From contig NZ_AXZL01000049.1 of assembly GCF_000485795.1 (NCBI RefSeq), forward strand, positions 1 through 64,000: 64,000 nucleotides of DNA, written 5' to 3'. The position numbers and the translations under genes are program-made. Position 1 is the stretch's first letter; each line of letters opens with the position of its first letter. The DNA is from Shewanella decolorationis S12. GTDB taxonomy: Bacteria; Pseudomonadota; Gammaproteobacteria; Enterobacterales; Shewanellaceae. Of this stretch, positions 16,906 through 25,041 are shown piece by piece. The notes under the pieces are model-generated. The model saw only the letters and a list, made by a program, of their open reading frames with translations. It had not been told where the DNA came from and did not search any database.

Positions 16906-18321
16906 TTAATCCATAGACAATTCTTTGAGTTTTCGCGTTAAGGTATTTCTTCCCCAACCTAAACGTTTTGCCGCTTCTTGTTTATGCCCTTGGGTATGGC
17001 GTAATGCTGTTTCCAGCAAAATACGTTCAAAGGCTGGCTGAACTTCGGTTAATAAATCGCTATTTCCCTCAGACAGTTTTTGGTCAATCCACTCTGTGAG
17101 TGCCGATTGCCAATCTTGGCTGCCTTTTGCCATAGGATTAATGCTGGCGGGCTCTTTAAGTAGCTCTGGCGGTAAATCCTGGGGCAGAATTTCTTGCCCT
17201 GAGGCCATGACAGTGAGCCAGCGACAGGTATTCTCGAGTTGTCTCACGTTCCCAGGCCAAGGCAGTTGCGATAGCTTAGCGGCGGTCTCTTTGGTGAGGA
17301 TTTTTGCCTCGACACCAATCTCCTTCGCGGCGGAGGCTAGAAAGTGGGTCGCCAGTTGGGGAATATCCTCACGGCGTTGTGACAATGGCGGCAAGTGAAT
17401 ACGAATCACATTGAGCCGATGGAATAGGTCTTCCCTAAAGCCGCCTTTGAGCACAAGTTGCTCCAGATCTTGGTGAGTTGCGGCAATAATCCGCACATCG
17501 ACTTGGACAGCGCTATGGCCGCCAACGCGATAAAATTGCCCATCGGCGAGCACTCGCAGTAGGCGGGTTTGCACGTCCAGCGGCATATCGCCGATTTCGT
17601 CTAAAAACAGGGTGCCGCCGTTAGCTTGCTCAAAGCGTCCTTGTCGCACGTTGGCCGCGCCGGTGAAGGCGCCTTTTTCATGGCCGAAGAGTTCAGATTC
17701 GATTAGATCTTTAGGAATTGCCGCCATATTTAAGGCGATAAAGGGTTTGTCTTTACGTGGGCTGTGTTTGTGTAATGCGCCAGCAACTAGCTCTTTACCC
17801 GTACCCGATTGGCCGTTGATCAGCACGCTGATTGAGGAGCGTGATAACCGGCCGATGGCGCGAAATACCTCCTGCATCGCGGGCGCTTCACCGATGATTT
17901 CGGGGGTTTTTACTTGAGCATCCTGTGCAGCTGGCGTGGGGCTTTGCTCGGTCGCATGGGTCAGGGCGCGCTCGACAAGGGAAATCGCCTCATCAATATC
18001 GAAGGGCTTGGGTAAATACTCAAACGCTCCCGCCTGATAGGCGCTGACAGCACTGTCTAAATCCGAATGCGCAGTCATGATGATGACTGGAATATGCGGG
18101 TAGTGGATTTGCAGCCTTTCTAACAGGGTTAAACCATCGGTGCCCGGCATACGAATATCTGAGACTATGACCCGTGGCTGGGAAATCTCTAATGCTTGCC
18201 AGAGTGATTCGGCCGCGGCAAAGCTAGCGGTGCTGAGTTTTGCGCCTTGGAGCGCCTTTTCGAGCACCCAACGTATCGAACTGTCATCGTCGAGGATCCA
18301 CACTTGTTCACTCATTCGCAT
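16906..18321 (-). CDS. ntrC: Nitrogen regulator NtrC
   Basis: This 471-residue sigma-54 activator turns on nitrogen-scavenging genes when phosphorylated by NtrB. It has a receiver domain (acidic D11-D13, phospho-site D55), an AAA+ domain (Walker A GQSGTGKE 170-177, GAFTGA 217-222, FLDEIGDM 239-246) and a Fis-type helix-turn-helix at the end (AAKRLGWGRNTLTRKLKEL). It lies 37 nt after ntrB. The ATG at 18321 or the one two codons later (18315) may be the start; aggaag upstream suits either. Confidence 0.97.
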   Translation of the reverse strand: MRMSEQVWILDDDSSIRWVLEKALQGAKLSTASFAAAESLWQALEISQPRVIVSDIRMPGTDGLTLLERLQIHYPHIPVIIMTAHSDLDSAVSAYQAGAFEYLPKPFDIDEAISLVERALTHATEQSPTPAAQDAQVKTPEIIGEAPAMQEVFRAIGRLSRSSISVLINGQSGTGKELVAGALHKHSPRKDKPFIALNMAAIPKDLIESELFGHEKGAFTGAANVRQGRFEQANGGTLFLDEIGDMPLDVQTRLLRVLADGQFYRVGGHSAVQVDVRIIAATHQDLEQLVLKGGFREDLFHRLNVIRIHLPPLSQRREDIPQLATHFLASAAKEIGVEAKILTKETAAKLSQLPWPGNVRQLENTCRWLTVMASGQEILPQDLPPELLKEPASINPMAKGSQDWQSALTEWIDQKLSEGNSDLLTEVQPAFERILLETALRHTQGHKQEAAKRLGWGRNTLTRKLKELSMD

Positions 18322-18358
18322 TTTGCTTCCTCATACGGTATGTATTGGTTTGTCTTGA

Positions 18359-19405
18359 TTATTTAGCGCTTAAAATCGGTAACGAAATGATAAATTCGGT
18401 ATGCCCAGGGCTGGATACACAATCGATTCTGCCCGAGTGTAATCTGGCAATGTTATGGGCAATCGATAGGCCCAGTCCCGAACCTTGCTCACGACTGGTG
18501 ACCATGGGATAAAACAGCGTGTCCATCAGCTCTGGTGGTATGCCTGGGCCATTGTCGATAATGGACAGGGTCAGCACTAGCTTGTGGCGCTGCGAACCGA
18601 TAGTGACCTGATGTTGCGTGCGGGTGCGGATTAGGATTTCGCCACCTGTATGCTCAAGGGCTTGCACCGCATTCTGCAAAATATTCAGCACGGCTTGTTG
18701 CATTTGGTCGGGATCCATCTCGATATCGGGGATCGAGGGATCATAGTCACGCTTTAGCTGAATATTGGCGGGCAGGGCCATTTCCACCAGTTTATAGACC
18801 TTCTGCACCACTTGGTGAATGTTGTGCAGGCTATGTTGGGTCGGTCGCTGCGGGCCGAGCAATCTATCCACTAGGCTGCGCAGACGGTCGGCCTGCTCAA
18901 TGATAAGATTGGTAAATTCCTTTTGTGCTGGATCGTCTAATTCCCGCGAGAGCAATTGTGCCGCGCCACGCAGGCCGCCCAAGGGATTTTTGATCTCGTG
19001 GGCTAAGTTACGAACAAGGAATTGCGCCGCCTGTTGCTGGGCATCTTGGCTGAGTTGCTGGTGGATCCGGCGTTGTTGGTCGACCTGTCTCAGTTCAAGT
19101 AGGCTCAGTTGCGCTTCATCTTCGAGCGGGATCAGCGTTAGATCGACGGTATGATGTTGGGCATCTAAGGTCACTAAGGTGGCGGTATTGACCGTAAGAC
19201 CTTGGCCTGCTTTCACCGCATCGCTCAGGATCTGCGCTTCAACGCCAAGTGCTTGATAATGCTCCGGCAGGGCTTGCTCGACTAACCTATGGCTGCCGAC
19301 ACCTAACAGTTGCTCTGCGGCGGCGTTGGCATAACAAGGCTTAAGATCCTTATCGATGACAAGTACCGCGGTGACTAAATGATTAAGCAGAGTCTCTTTA
19401 TCCAT
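18359..19405 (-). CDS. ntrB: Nitrogen sensor kinase NtrB
   Basis: This 348-residue cytoplasmic kinase/phosphatase controls NtrC in response to PII. It has an N-terminal PAS domain (about 5-115), HisKA with H136 in NLAHEIKNPLGGLRGAAQLL, which is the NtrB signature, and a HATPase domain with DNGPGIP and GSGLGLSI. No membrane segment. It begins the ntrBC unit, and an NtrC binding palindrome lies 36 nt upstream of its start. glnA, often adjacent, is not inside this window. Confidence 0.96.
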   Translation of the reverse strand: MDKETLLNHLVTAVLVIDKDLKPCYANAAAEQLLGVGSHRLVEQALPEHYQALGVEAQILSDAVKAGQGLTVNTATLVTLDAQHHTVDLTLIPLEDEAQLSLLELRQVDQQRRIHQQLSQDAQQQAAQFLVRNLAHEIKNPLGGLRGAAQLLSRELDDPAQKEFTNLIIEQADRLRSLVDRLLGPQRPTQHSLHNIHQVVQKVYKLVEMALPANIQLKRDYDPSIPDIEMDPDQMQQAVLNILQNAVQALEHTGGEILIRTRTQHQVTIGSQRHKLVLTLSIIDNGPGIPPELMDTLFYPMVTSREQGSGLGLSIAHNIARLHSGRIDCVSSPGHTEFIISLPILSAK

Positions 19406-19440
19406 CTACCGTTCCTGAAAATAGGGTTGCACCATTATGT

Positions 19441-19457
19441 TGCACCGATTTGGTGCA
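19441..19457. promoter_or_regulatory. NtrC binding site upstream of ntrB
   Basis: The sequence TGCACCGATTTGGTGCA is a perfect 6-bp inverted repeat around 5 nt and matches the NtrC consensus GCACY-N4-TGGTGC. A further half-site ttgcacca is at 19428. Its closeness to the start codon suggests autorepression of an internal ntrBC promoter. Confidence 0.85.
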
Positions 19458-19526
19458 GGCTGCAACTCGACTTCATCAAACGGCTAGATTGAACAAAAAC
19501 GACCTAATCAATTGTTATTAAATAGT

Positions 19527-20060
19527 TTAATTTGATTTTGGTTGCTTCTTCGGGACTGGATTCATCGCCGCTTGATGAAGAAATATCTTTCGTGGAGAGC
19601 TAGATGCAAAGACTTTGCCGTTTTGAGTCATGGCATCGACAACAATAGTGTGTTCACCACGGTCGATGTTCTTAAGTTGGAAGATGCCGCCCATTTGAGG
19701 CTTACCTATCGTTTGTCCGTCGAGTTTTAACGCCATCAAATACTTGCTTTTGACCTCTGGGGTGACAGTAGCGATGACTTGAAAGTCTCCGTTATTGTCT
19801 CTTACGGTTTCCTCTTCTGTAGGGGAAGTGATGACGACTTGATACTGGATTTGTTGGATCACTTGCGAGTCATTCGTGTCATTTTTTACGGGGGGCAGTG
19901 CAATTTGATTGAGAGTTTTCTCTTTTAACTCAACAACCTCGGCATTGGGGTGTGGCTCATCTGAGTAATGGACTCTGCCATCCTTATCGACCCATTTGTA
20001 GACCGTTGCCTGCGCGAACAGACTGAGCAGCAATAAGCTGATGAGGGTGAATGCACGCAT
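19527..20060 (-). CDS. DUF4124-domain periplasmic protein
   Basis: This 177-residue exported protein has a signal peptide (about 1-18, ending LFAQA), a DUF4124 domain at about 19-60 (VYKWVDKDGRVHYSDEPHP is its hallmark pattern), and a beta-sandwich-like C-terminal part at about 75-165. Family function is unknown. It lies upstream of ntrB on the same strand, a frequent neighbourhood in Shewanella-like genomes, but the NtrC site and 121-nt gap suggest separate control. Confidence 0.87.
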   Translation of the reverse strand: MRAFTLISLLLLSLFAQATVYKWVDKDGRVHYSDEPHPNAEVVELKEKTLNQIALPPVKNDTNDSQVIQQIQYQVVITSPTEEETVRDNNGDFQVIATVTPEVKSKYLMALKLDGQTIGKPQMGGIFQLKNIDRGEHTIVVDAMTQNGKVFASSSPRKIFLHQAAMNPVPKKQPKSN

Positions 20061-20280
20061 GCGAAAGTCCTTTTGCCTTGGAGATGAAGTTCTACAAGAT
20101 TAGTCGTTTTTTCATCAAAAATCATGGTGTTTATTCAGCTCGCTTAAGGTGTGGCGTAGGAATAATCGCGGGCTTGATTTTATTCCTCCAAACCTGTGGT
20201 GAGCACGGCTCTGGCGACAAATATGTGGTGGATGAAAGCGAGAGCAGCTTTGCTGTTTAGGTGTGCCTCTTTTGGGGGAG

Positions 20281-20309
20281 CGTCAACGCACCACTATGGT
20301 GCGTTGACG
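20281..20309. terminator. Perfect hairpin after the alcohol dehydrogenase gene
   Basis: A 12-bp perfect stem (cgtcaacgcacc / ggtgcgttgacg) with a 5-nt loop lies 15 nt beyond the stop of the minus-strand dehydrogenase. It lacks a T run on either side, so it may act as an RNA 3'-end stabiliser or a Rho-assisted end rather than a classical terminator. Confidence 0.55.
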
Positions 20310-20323
20310 GCGGCGACTAAAGC

Positions 20324-21481
20324 TTAGAGCGCCAAGGTTAAAATATCGCGGCTCATGGCAGGATCGATATTGCCATGTTCGCCTAGGGCAACCATGCCAT
20401 GCTGCTCAAGCTGAGTGACGACGGCATCGACGGCTTCTTTCCCTAAATCGTAGGCAGATAAATGGGTTGCAATGCCCATAGTTTCGAAAAAGTCTTGGGT
20501 TTTCGCAATCGCGGCCTCAATACGTTCGTCTTCAGAGCCGGTGTTGATATGCCACACTCTGTCTGCAAACTGCAGCAGCTTTTCACGTTTCGCAGCTTTA
20601 GTGCAGCGCAATAATGCTGGTAATACAATGGCTAAGGTGCGGGCATGATCAATATCATACAAGGCTGTGAGTTCATGGCCGATCATATGTGTTGCCCAGT
20701 CGTGAGGTACACCCGTCGCAATCGTGCCATTGAGTGCCATGGTCGCAACCCACATCAAGTTGGCGCGAATATCGTAATCTTCGGGCTGTGTGAGTGCCTG
20801 TGGCCCTAGTTCAATCAAAATTTGCAGCAAGCCTTCGGCGAATCTGTCCTGCACCGCGGCATTAACCGGATAGGTGAGGTACTGCTCCGTGATATGCACA
20901 AAGGCATCGACCACGCCGTTCGCCACTTGTCTTTCTGGCAGGGTGAAGGTCTTAGTAGGGTCGAGGATTGAGAATTGCGGATAAACCAAGTCGTTACGGA
21001 ACGGCAGCTTAGCTTTCAATGATTTACGAGTCACCACGCTGGCGTTGTTCATCTCTGAACCCGTCGCAGGCAAGGTTAACACCGAGCCAAATGGCATGGC
21101 TTGAGTCAAATTTGTGCCCCAGCTGGTGAGGATATCCCAAGGCTCGCCTTCAAATACCGCTGCCGCAGCAACAAACTTGGTTCCATCGATCACTGAACCA
21201 CCGCCGACCGCGAGTAAAAAGTCGATATTTAATTCACGAACTTGCTCGACAGCCTGCATCAGGGTTTCGTAGGTTGGGTTAGGCTCGATTCCTTCAAACT
21301 CGACCACGAAACGATTTCCAAGCGCTTGTTTTACTTCGGCTAAGGTGCCAGTTCGTCTGGCGCTGCTGCCGCCAAATAACACCATGACTCTGGCATTGCT
21401 AGGCACTAAGGTGTCGATTTCAGCTATGGTGTTTTTACCAAAGTGGATTCGGGTTGGGTTGTAGTAGGTGAAATTGAACAT
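20324..21481 (-). CDS. Iron-containing alcohol dehydrogenase, YqhD-like aldehyde reductase
   Basis: This 385-residue enzyme belongs to the group III alcohol dehydrogenases and most resembles YqhD, an NADPH-dependent reductase of short and medium aldehydes. It shows GGGSVIDGTK (98-107, nucleotide binding), LPATGSEMN, and the metal-binding segment HDWATHMIGHELTALYDIDHA with the usual histidines and aspartate. A TetR-family gene lies just upstream on the same strand, and matching operators precede both genes, so aldehyde or electrophile induction is likely. Confidence 0.93.
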   Translation of the reverse strand: MFNFTYYNPTRIHFGKNTIAEIDTLVPSNARVMVLFGGSSARRTGTLAEVKQALGNRFVVEFEGIEPNPTYETLMQAVEQVRELNIDFLLAVGGGSVIDGTKFVAAAAVFEGEPWDILTSWGTNLTQAMPFGSVLTLPATGSEMNNASVVTRKSLKAKLPFRNDLVYPQFSILDPTKTFTLPERQVANGVVDAFVHITEQYLTYPVNAAVQDRFAEGLLQILIELGPQALTQPEDYDIRANLMWVATMALNGTIATGVPHDWATHMIGHELTALYDIDHARTLAIVLPALLRCTKAAKREKLLQFADRVWHINTGSEDERIEAAIAKTQDFFETMGIATHLSAYDLGKEAVDAVVTQLEQHGMVALGEHGNIDPAMSRDILTLAL

Positions 21482-21517
21482 ACTGCTATTTGTCCTATGG
21501 TTGGAAAATGATTTTAG

Positions 21518-21532
21518 TAGACCAGTCGTCTA
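21518..21532. promoter_or_regulatory. TetR-type operator of the alcohol dehydrogenase gene
   Basis: The sequence tagaccagtcgtcta has 5-bp inverted arms (tagac / gtcta). It differs at one base from the site at 22246-22260 in front of the TetR gene. It lies 37 nt before the dehydrogenase start and probably overlaps its promoter. Confidence 0.8.
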
Positions 21533-21626
21533 GTTTTGGGTGAAATTAGAAAGTAATCATGCCGATAGGCAATATCTTTTGTTAATCAAAGTCTTGTGTA
21601 GTAATCGAGCGCTAATGACAGTGGTA

Positions 21627-22223
21627 TTAACTTACTGACTTGGTCGTTAAAATAACTTTCGTCGTAGCTAGTGCACGCTCTAAGGCCGTGTGACTGTGGC
21701 CGAGCTTATTCATCAGACTGGCACCGAGCCACATGTGATACAGCAACTCTGCCGTTGCTTGAGCGTCTTGGTTGCAGATGGAGTTATCGGCAATCCCCGC
21801 TTGAATGCACTGGGTTAGGCGTTCAATGATCCCTGCTGACCCCTGTAAAAGCACAAGGCGCATGGCCTCAGAGAGATCCGCCACCTCAGCACTTAGCTTA
21901 ACGACTAGGCATTTTTGATCAACACAACCGTCCTGCTGCACGTGCAACCATTTTTGCCAGTACTGCATTTGGCGCTCAAAGCCTGAGAGTTGCGAGTTGG
22001 CAAACAAGTTATCAAGCTCTGCTTGATATTGTTCAAAGTACCCTGCTAACAAGGCCTCGCCGAATTGTTCTTTGGACTTAAAATAATGATAAAACGAGCC
22101 TTTTGGTACTTGGGCTGCCTTGAGTAATTGGGCTAAGCCTAGGCACGAAAAGCCTTGTTTAACGATCAGTGAGTAACCGACGTCAAGAATATGCTGGCGT
22201 GTAGATTGGGTTTCAATTTTCAT
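21627..22223 (-). CDS. TetR-family repressor, NemR-like
   Basis: This 198-residue regulator has the TetR helix-turn-helix at about 8-55 (GFSCLGLAQLLKAAQVPKGSFYHYF region) and an all-helical ligand domain with a cysteine at C99-C105 (DGCVDQKCLVV), a position where NemR-type proteins sense electrophiles. The pair of matched operators shows that it probably controls itself and the downstream YqhD-like dehydrogenase. E. coli NemR is related in arrangement and site (TAGACC-type). The inducer is not known. Confidence 0.9.
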   Translation of the reverse strand: MKIETQSTRQHILDVGYSLIVKQGFSCLGLAQLLKAAQVPKGSFYHYFKSKEQFGEALLAGYFEQYQAELDNLFANSQLSGFERQMQYWQKWLHVQQDGCVDQKCLVVKLSAEVADLSEAMRLVLLQGSAGIIERLTQCIQAGIADNSICNQDAQATAELLYHMWLGASLMNKLGHSHTALERALATTKVILTTKSVS

Positions 22224-22245
22224 GGTGAAGTAGCATAAAGCAAAT

Positions 22246-22260
22246 TAGACCATTCGTCTA
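22246..22260. promoter_or_regulatory. TetR-type operator of the tetR gene
   Basis: The sequence tagaccattcgtcta is the near-identical partner of 21518-21532, 23 nt upstream of the repressor start. It supports negative autoregulation. Confidence 0.8.
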
Positions 22261-22293
22261 GTGATATGATTTACATCAGAATAGATACCAATT

Positions 22294-22331
22294 GACAGGG
22301 AAATGCCTCAGTCGAGTAAGCATTCCCTGTC
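22294..22331. terminator. Hairpin between tetR and ppnP
   Basis: Arms gacaggga-aatgc and gcat-tccctgtc form a 12-bp stem with one bulged base, 8 nt beyond the ppnP stop on the minus strand. No strong T run follows, so termination strength is uncertain. Confidence 0.5.
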
Positions 22332-22339
22332 TAAACGTT

Positions 22340-22651
22340 TTACAGGTAGCTGCAGCAATACTCGGCTATTACACTGTTACGGATTTTAAAGCTGACATTG
22401 GCTGCGAGTTCGAATTGGCTTCCTTCGCTAAAGGTTTGCCAGGCTGTGCTATTTGGCAGTAATACCTCAAAACTGCCACTGGTGACTTGCATGATTTCAC
22501 CCTGAGAGGTCGAAAACTCGTATTCTCCGGGGAGAACCACGCCTAAAGTCTTCTTACTGCCATCGCTAAAGAATACGCTGCGGCTGGCAACTTTACCCTC
22601 AAAGTAAATATTGGCTTTTTTAGCGACCGAGACTTGCTCAATTAACTCCAT
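22340..22651 (-). CDS. ppnP: Pyrimidine/purine nucleoside phosphorylase PpnP
   Basis: This 103-residue protein is the small cupin-like phosphorylase formerly called YaiE/DUF1255, which splits many nucleosides with phosphate. Family landmarks are [15 protein letters not shown], the [11 protein letters not shown] strand, and the cupin pattern ending [17 protein letters not shown] chose the ATG at 22651 because a ggag site lies upstream and the protein then has normal length; the 20-residue extension to 22711 has no support. An inverted repeat lies at 22674-22691 in its leader. Confidence 0.93.
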   Translation of the reverse strand: MELIEQVSVAKKANIYFEGKVASRSVFFSDGSKKTLGVVLPGEYEFSTSQGEIMQVTSGSFEVLLPNSTAWQTFSEGSQFELAANVSFKIRNSVIAEYCCSYL

Positions 22652-22961
22652 TTTACGCTCCCGTAGTGTGTGAATTGAATTTGTATTCAATTTAATGTGA
22701 TTTTTATGCAATCGTCAATCTCAAGTTTTTCATCGCTATAGTAACGAAGCTGTTTTCTATCATATTTTGCCGTTTTATAGGGTACTTAAAAACATGCATA
22801 AATGTTTTTAGATCATTTTATGCCTCACTCAATTAGGGGGGCGTACTGAATAAAAAAATGTCCTCACTTTGTTGATGACTCAATCTTCACCTATAGTTTT
22901 AAGTATCATCCATTAAATAGCAGTAGCAATGGAATCTTGAGTGCGACAAGGAGTGTCTTCC
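22652..22961. other. Divergent control region of ppnP and a chemoreceptor gene
   Basis: This 310-nt AT-rich gap holds an inverted repeat next to ppnP (22674-22691, attgaat-ttgt-attcaat) and the chemoreceptor leader. I see no gene, terminator or clear sigma-70 promoter with good -35 and -10 boxes. The chemoreceptor ribosome site aaggag is at 22948-22953. Confidence 0.5.
22674..22691. promoter_or_regulatory. Inverted repeat in the ppnP leader
   Basis: Perfect 7-bp arms attgaat and attcaat flank ttgt, 23 nt upstream of the ppnP start. It could be an operator; the protein that would bind is unknown. Confidence 0.4.
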
Positions 22962-24917
22962 ATGGGTTTTACGCGTAAAATTCAACTGATTAGTCTGTTA
23001 ATTGTTCTCTTACCTTTGATCCTATCGACCGCGATAGTGACCTATCTTGCCAAGAATGAATTATTTGCAGAGGCACAATCGCGTTTGCTTGCCGTTCGAG
23101 AGATCAAACAGCGACAGATCAATAGCATGTTTCAAGATTTTTCCGATAACTTGCAGTCTGTCAGTGCGGTGATTTCTAGCCAACCAAATTTAGATGCCCT
23201 GAGTGATTTAGATCCAACCCTAAAATCCCTTAATAAACTGCTTGGTTTCTATGATCTGTTTATTATTTCCGACGATGGTACGGTTTTTTATACTGTGGCA
23301 AAAGAGCCTGACTATGGAACCAATCTACGCACCGGACCTTATCGTACTTCAGGGCTCGCACAGCTTTTTGATAAGGCGCTCGCCACATCAAGTACCGTTT
23401 TTTTGCAGGATTTTTCAGCCTATGCACCTTCTAATGGACAAGCTGCAGCCTTTATTGGACAAGGGATACAAGTCAATGGGCGGCATATTGTCGTAGCAGC
23501 ACAAGTGTCGATAGAACGGATTAATAGGGTGATGCAGATCCGTGAAGGCATGGGGCAAACGGGTGAAACTTATCTTATTGGTCCCGATAATCGTATGCGT
23601 TCGGATTCATTTTTAGATCCTATTAATCGAACCGTTGCAGCTTCTTTTGCGGGCACAATTAGTCAAAATGGTGTTGATACTGTCGCGGTAAAAGCGGCGT
23701 TAGCTGGCGAGCAAGGTGTTATGCAGGTTTATGATTATAATCATAATCTAGTTCTTTCTGCCTATTCGCCCGTCGTTGAGATGGGACTCAGATGGGGATT
23801 AATGGCTGAGATTGATGTGAGTGAAATAGCCGCGCCTGCTTACCATATGATGTATATAGGTTTGATGGTTTGTGCTTTATCTGTGGTACTCGCGATAGCC
23901 GCGGCAAAACTCGTGACCAGCTTTGTACTCAAACCTTTAGGGGGCGAACCCGAAGACATGTGTCATTTAACCAGTCTTATCGCCTCAGGGGACTTAACTC
24001 ATAGCTTGTCGCACGCCCATGCCGATAATCATTTGATGAGTTGGCTTGCGAGAATGCAGACCAAATTAAAGGAAATCATTAGCCAATTGGTGGGTATGGG
24101 TCATGAGTTGGAATCCGCTGCAGAACAAAACTCTGCGGCAATGTGTCAGGCTGATAGTAGTATTCAATTACAGGCCAAAGAAACAGACATGCTGGCCACG
24201 GCCGTTGAAGAGATGAGTTATGCCGCCGCCGAAATCAGTATCAATACGATGAAATCTTCCGATGAGGTGGCGTCTTGTACTCAGTCGAGCAGTATTCTTT
24301 CACAAAACCTTGCAAGTACACGCCAAAGTTTGAAGGTGACGTTAGCCAGTTTTGCCGCCATTCATCAGCAGGTCGGTAATCTTGAGGCAGATAGTCAAAA
24401 GATAGGTAGTGTTTTGGATGTGATTAATGCGATTGCTGAGCAGACTAATCTATTAGCACTTAATGCTGCCATTGAGGCGGCTAGAGCGGGTGATCATGGC
24501 CGAGGATTTGCGGTGGTCGCTGATGAAGTTCGGCAACTCGCTGTTAAGGTACAAGAGGCAACGCAGGATATTGGTAAGGTGTTACAGGGTATTCAACAGC
24601 AATCCGGCGTGCTGGCACAGCATAGTGTGACGTGTTCATCTGAGGCCTCTAAAACTGCAGAGGATGCCGAGGGCATGCAAGCTGCGGTGGATGATATCGC
24701 CCAGCGGTTGGAAACGCTAAAAGCCTTAATGATCCAAACGGCAACGGCCGCAGAGGAACAAACCACTGTGTCGGCAACTATTGCTCAAGGCATTGCCGGT
24801 TTGAGTGCCGCTGCAGAGGAAAACAGTGCTGCAATAAGTCAAGTCGCCGCTAGCACGCGTAGCTTGCTAGGGCTAGCCAATCAACTTGGTTTAACAACGG
24901 CTCAGTTTAAGGTATAG
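22962..24917 (+). CDS. Methyl-accepting chemotaxis protein with a periplasmic Cache-type sensor
   Basis: This 651-residue chemoreceptor has TM1 (about 8-30), a large periplasmic sensor (about 31-285, double-Cache-like), TM2 (about 290-315), a HAMP region, and a cytoplasmic signalling domain whose hairpin tip carries [21 protein letters not shown]. Methylation helices flank it. Start is ATG 22962, 8 nt after aaggag; an in-frame GTG at 22941 overlaps the ribosome site. The gene stands alone with its own terminator. The ligand is not deducible. Confidence 0.94.
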   Translation: MGFTRKIQLISLLIVLLPLILSTAIVTYLAKNELFAEAQSRLLAVREIKQRQINSMFQDFSDNLQSVSAVISSQPNLDALSDLDPTLKSLNKLLGFYDLFIISDDGTVFYTVAKEPDYGTNLRTGPYRTSGLAQLFDKALATSSTVFLQDFSAYAPSNGQAAAFIGQGIQVNGRHIVVAAQVSIERINRVMQIREGMGQTGETYLIGPDNRMRSDSFLDPINRTVAASFAGTISQNGVDTVAVKAALAGEQGVMQVYDYNHNLVLSAYSPVVEMGLRWGLMAEIDVSEIAAPAYHMMYIGLMVCALSVVLAIAAAKLVTSFVLKPLGGEPEDMCHLTSLIASGDLTHSLSHAHADNHLMSWLARMQTKLKEIISQLVGMGHELESAAEQNSAAMCQADSSIQLQAKETDMLATAVEEMSYAAAEISINTMKSSDEVASCTQSSSILSQNLASTRQSLKVTLASFAAIHQQVGNLEADSQKIGSVLDVINAIAEQTNLLALNAAIEAARAGDHGRGFAVVADEVRQLAVKVQEATQDIGKVLQGIQQQSGVLAQHSVTCSSEASKTAEDAEGMQAAVDDIAQRLETLKALMIQTATAAEEQTTVSATIAQGIAGLSAAAEENSAAISQVAASTRSLLGLANQLGLTTAQFKV

Positions 24918-24990
24918 GTAAGCAATACCAAGCAGTTGCAGTATTCTAGCCATTGGGGACTGCAATTGTTACTGAGTTGTCTGTTATACA

Positions 24991-25022
24991 TCCGCCAGCA
25001 GGGACTCTCTGGCGGATTTTTT
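24991..25022 (+). terminator. Terminator after the chemoreceptor gene
   Basis: An 8-bp stem (tccgccag / ctggcgga) with a 10-nt loop is followed by tttttttct. It lies 73 nt after the stop, and 20 nt before the convergent ovoA stop. Confidence 0.93.
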
Positions 25023-25041
25023 CTTTAGCGTTTTGATGGGG

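Noticed and set aside
20084..20260. Possible 58-residue plus-strand ORF with a hydrophobic segment and LQTC, like a small lipoprotein
   Set aside because: The ggag sequence abuts the ATG with no spacing, the lipobox is poor (Q and T before C), and I recognise no family. Left out as a gene.
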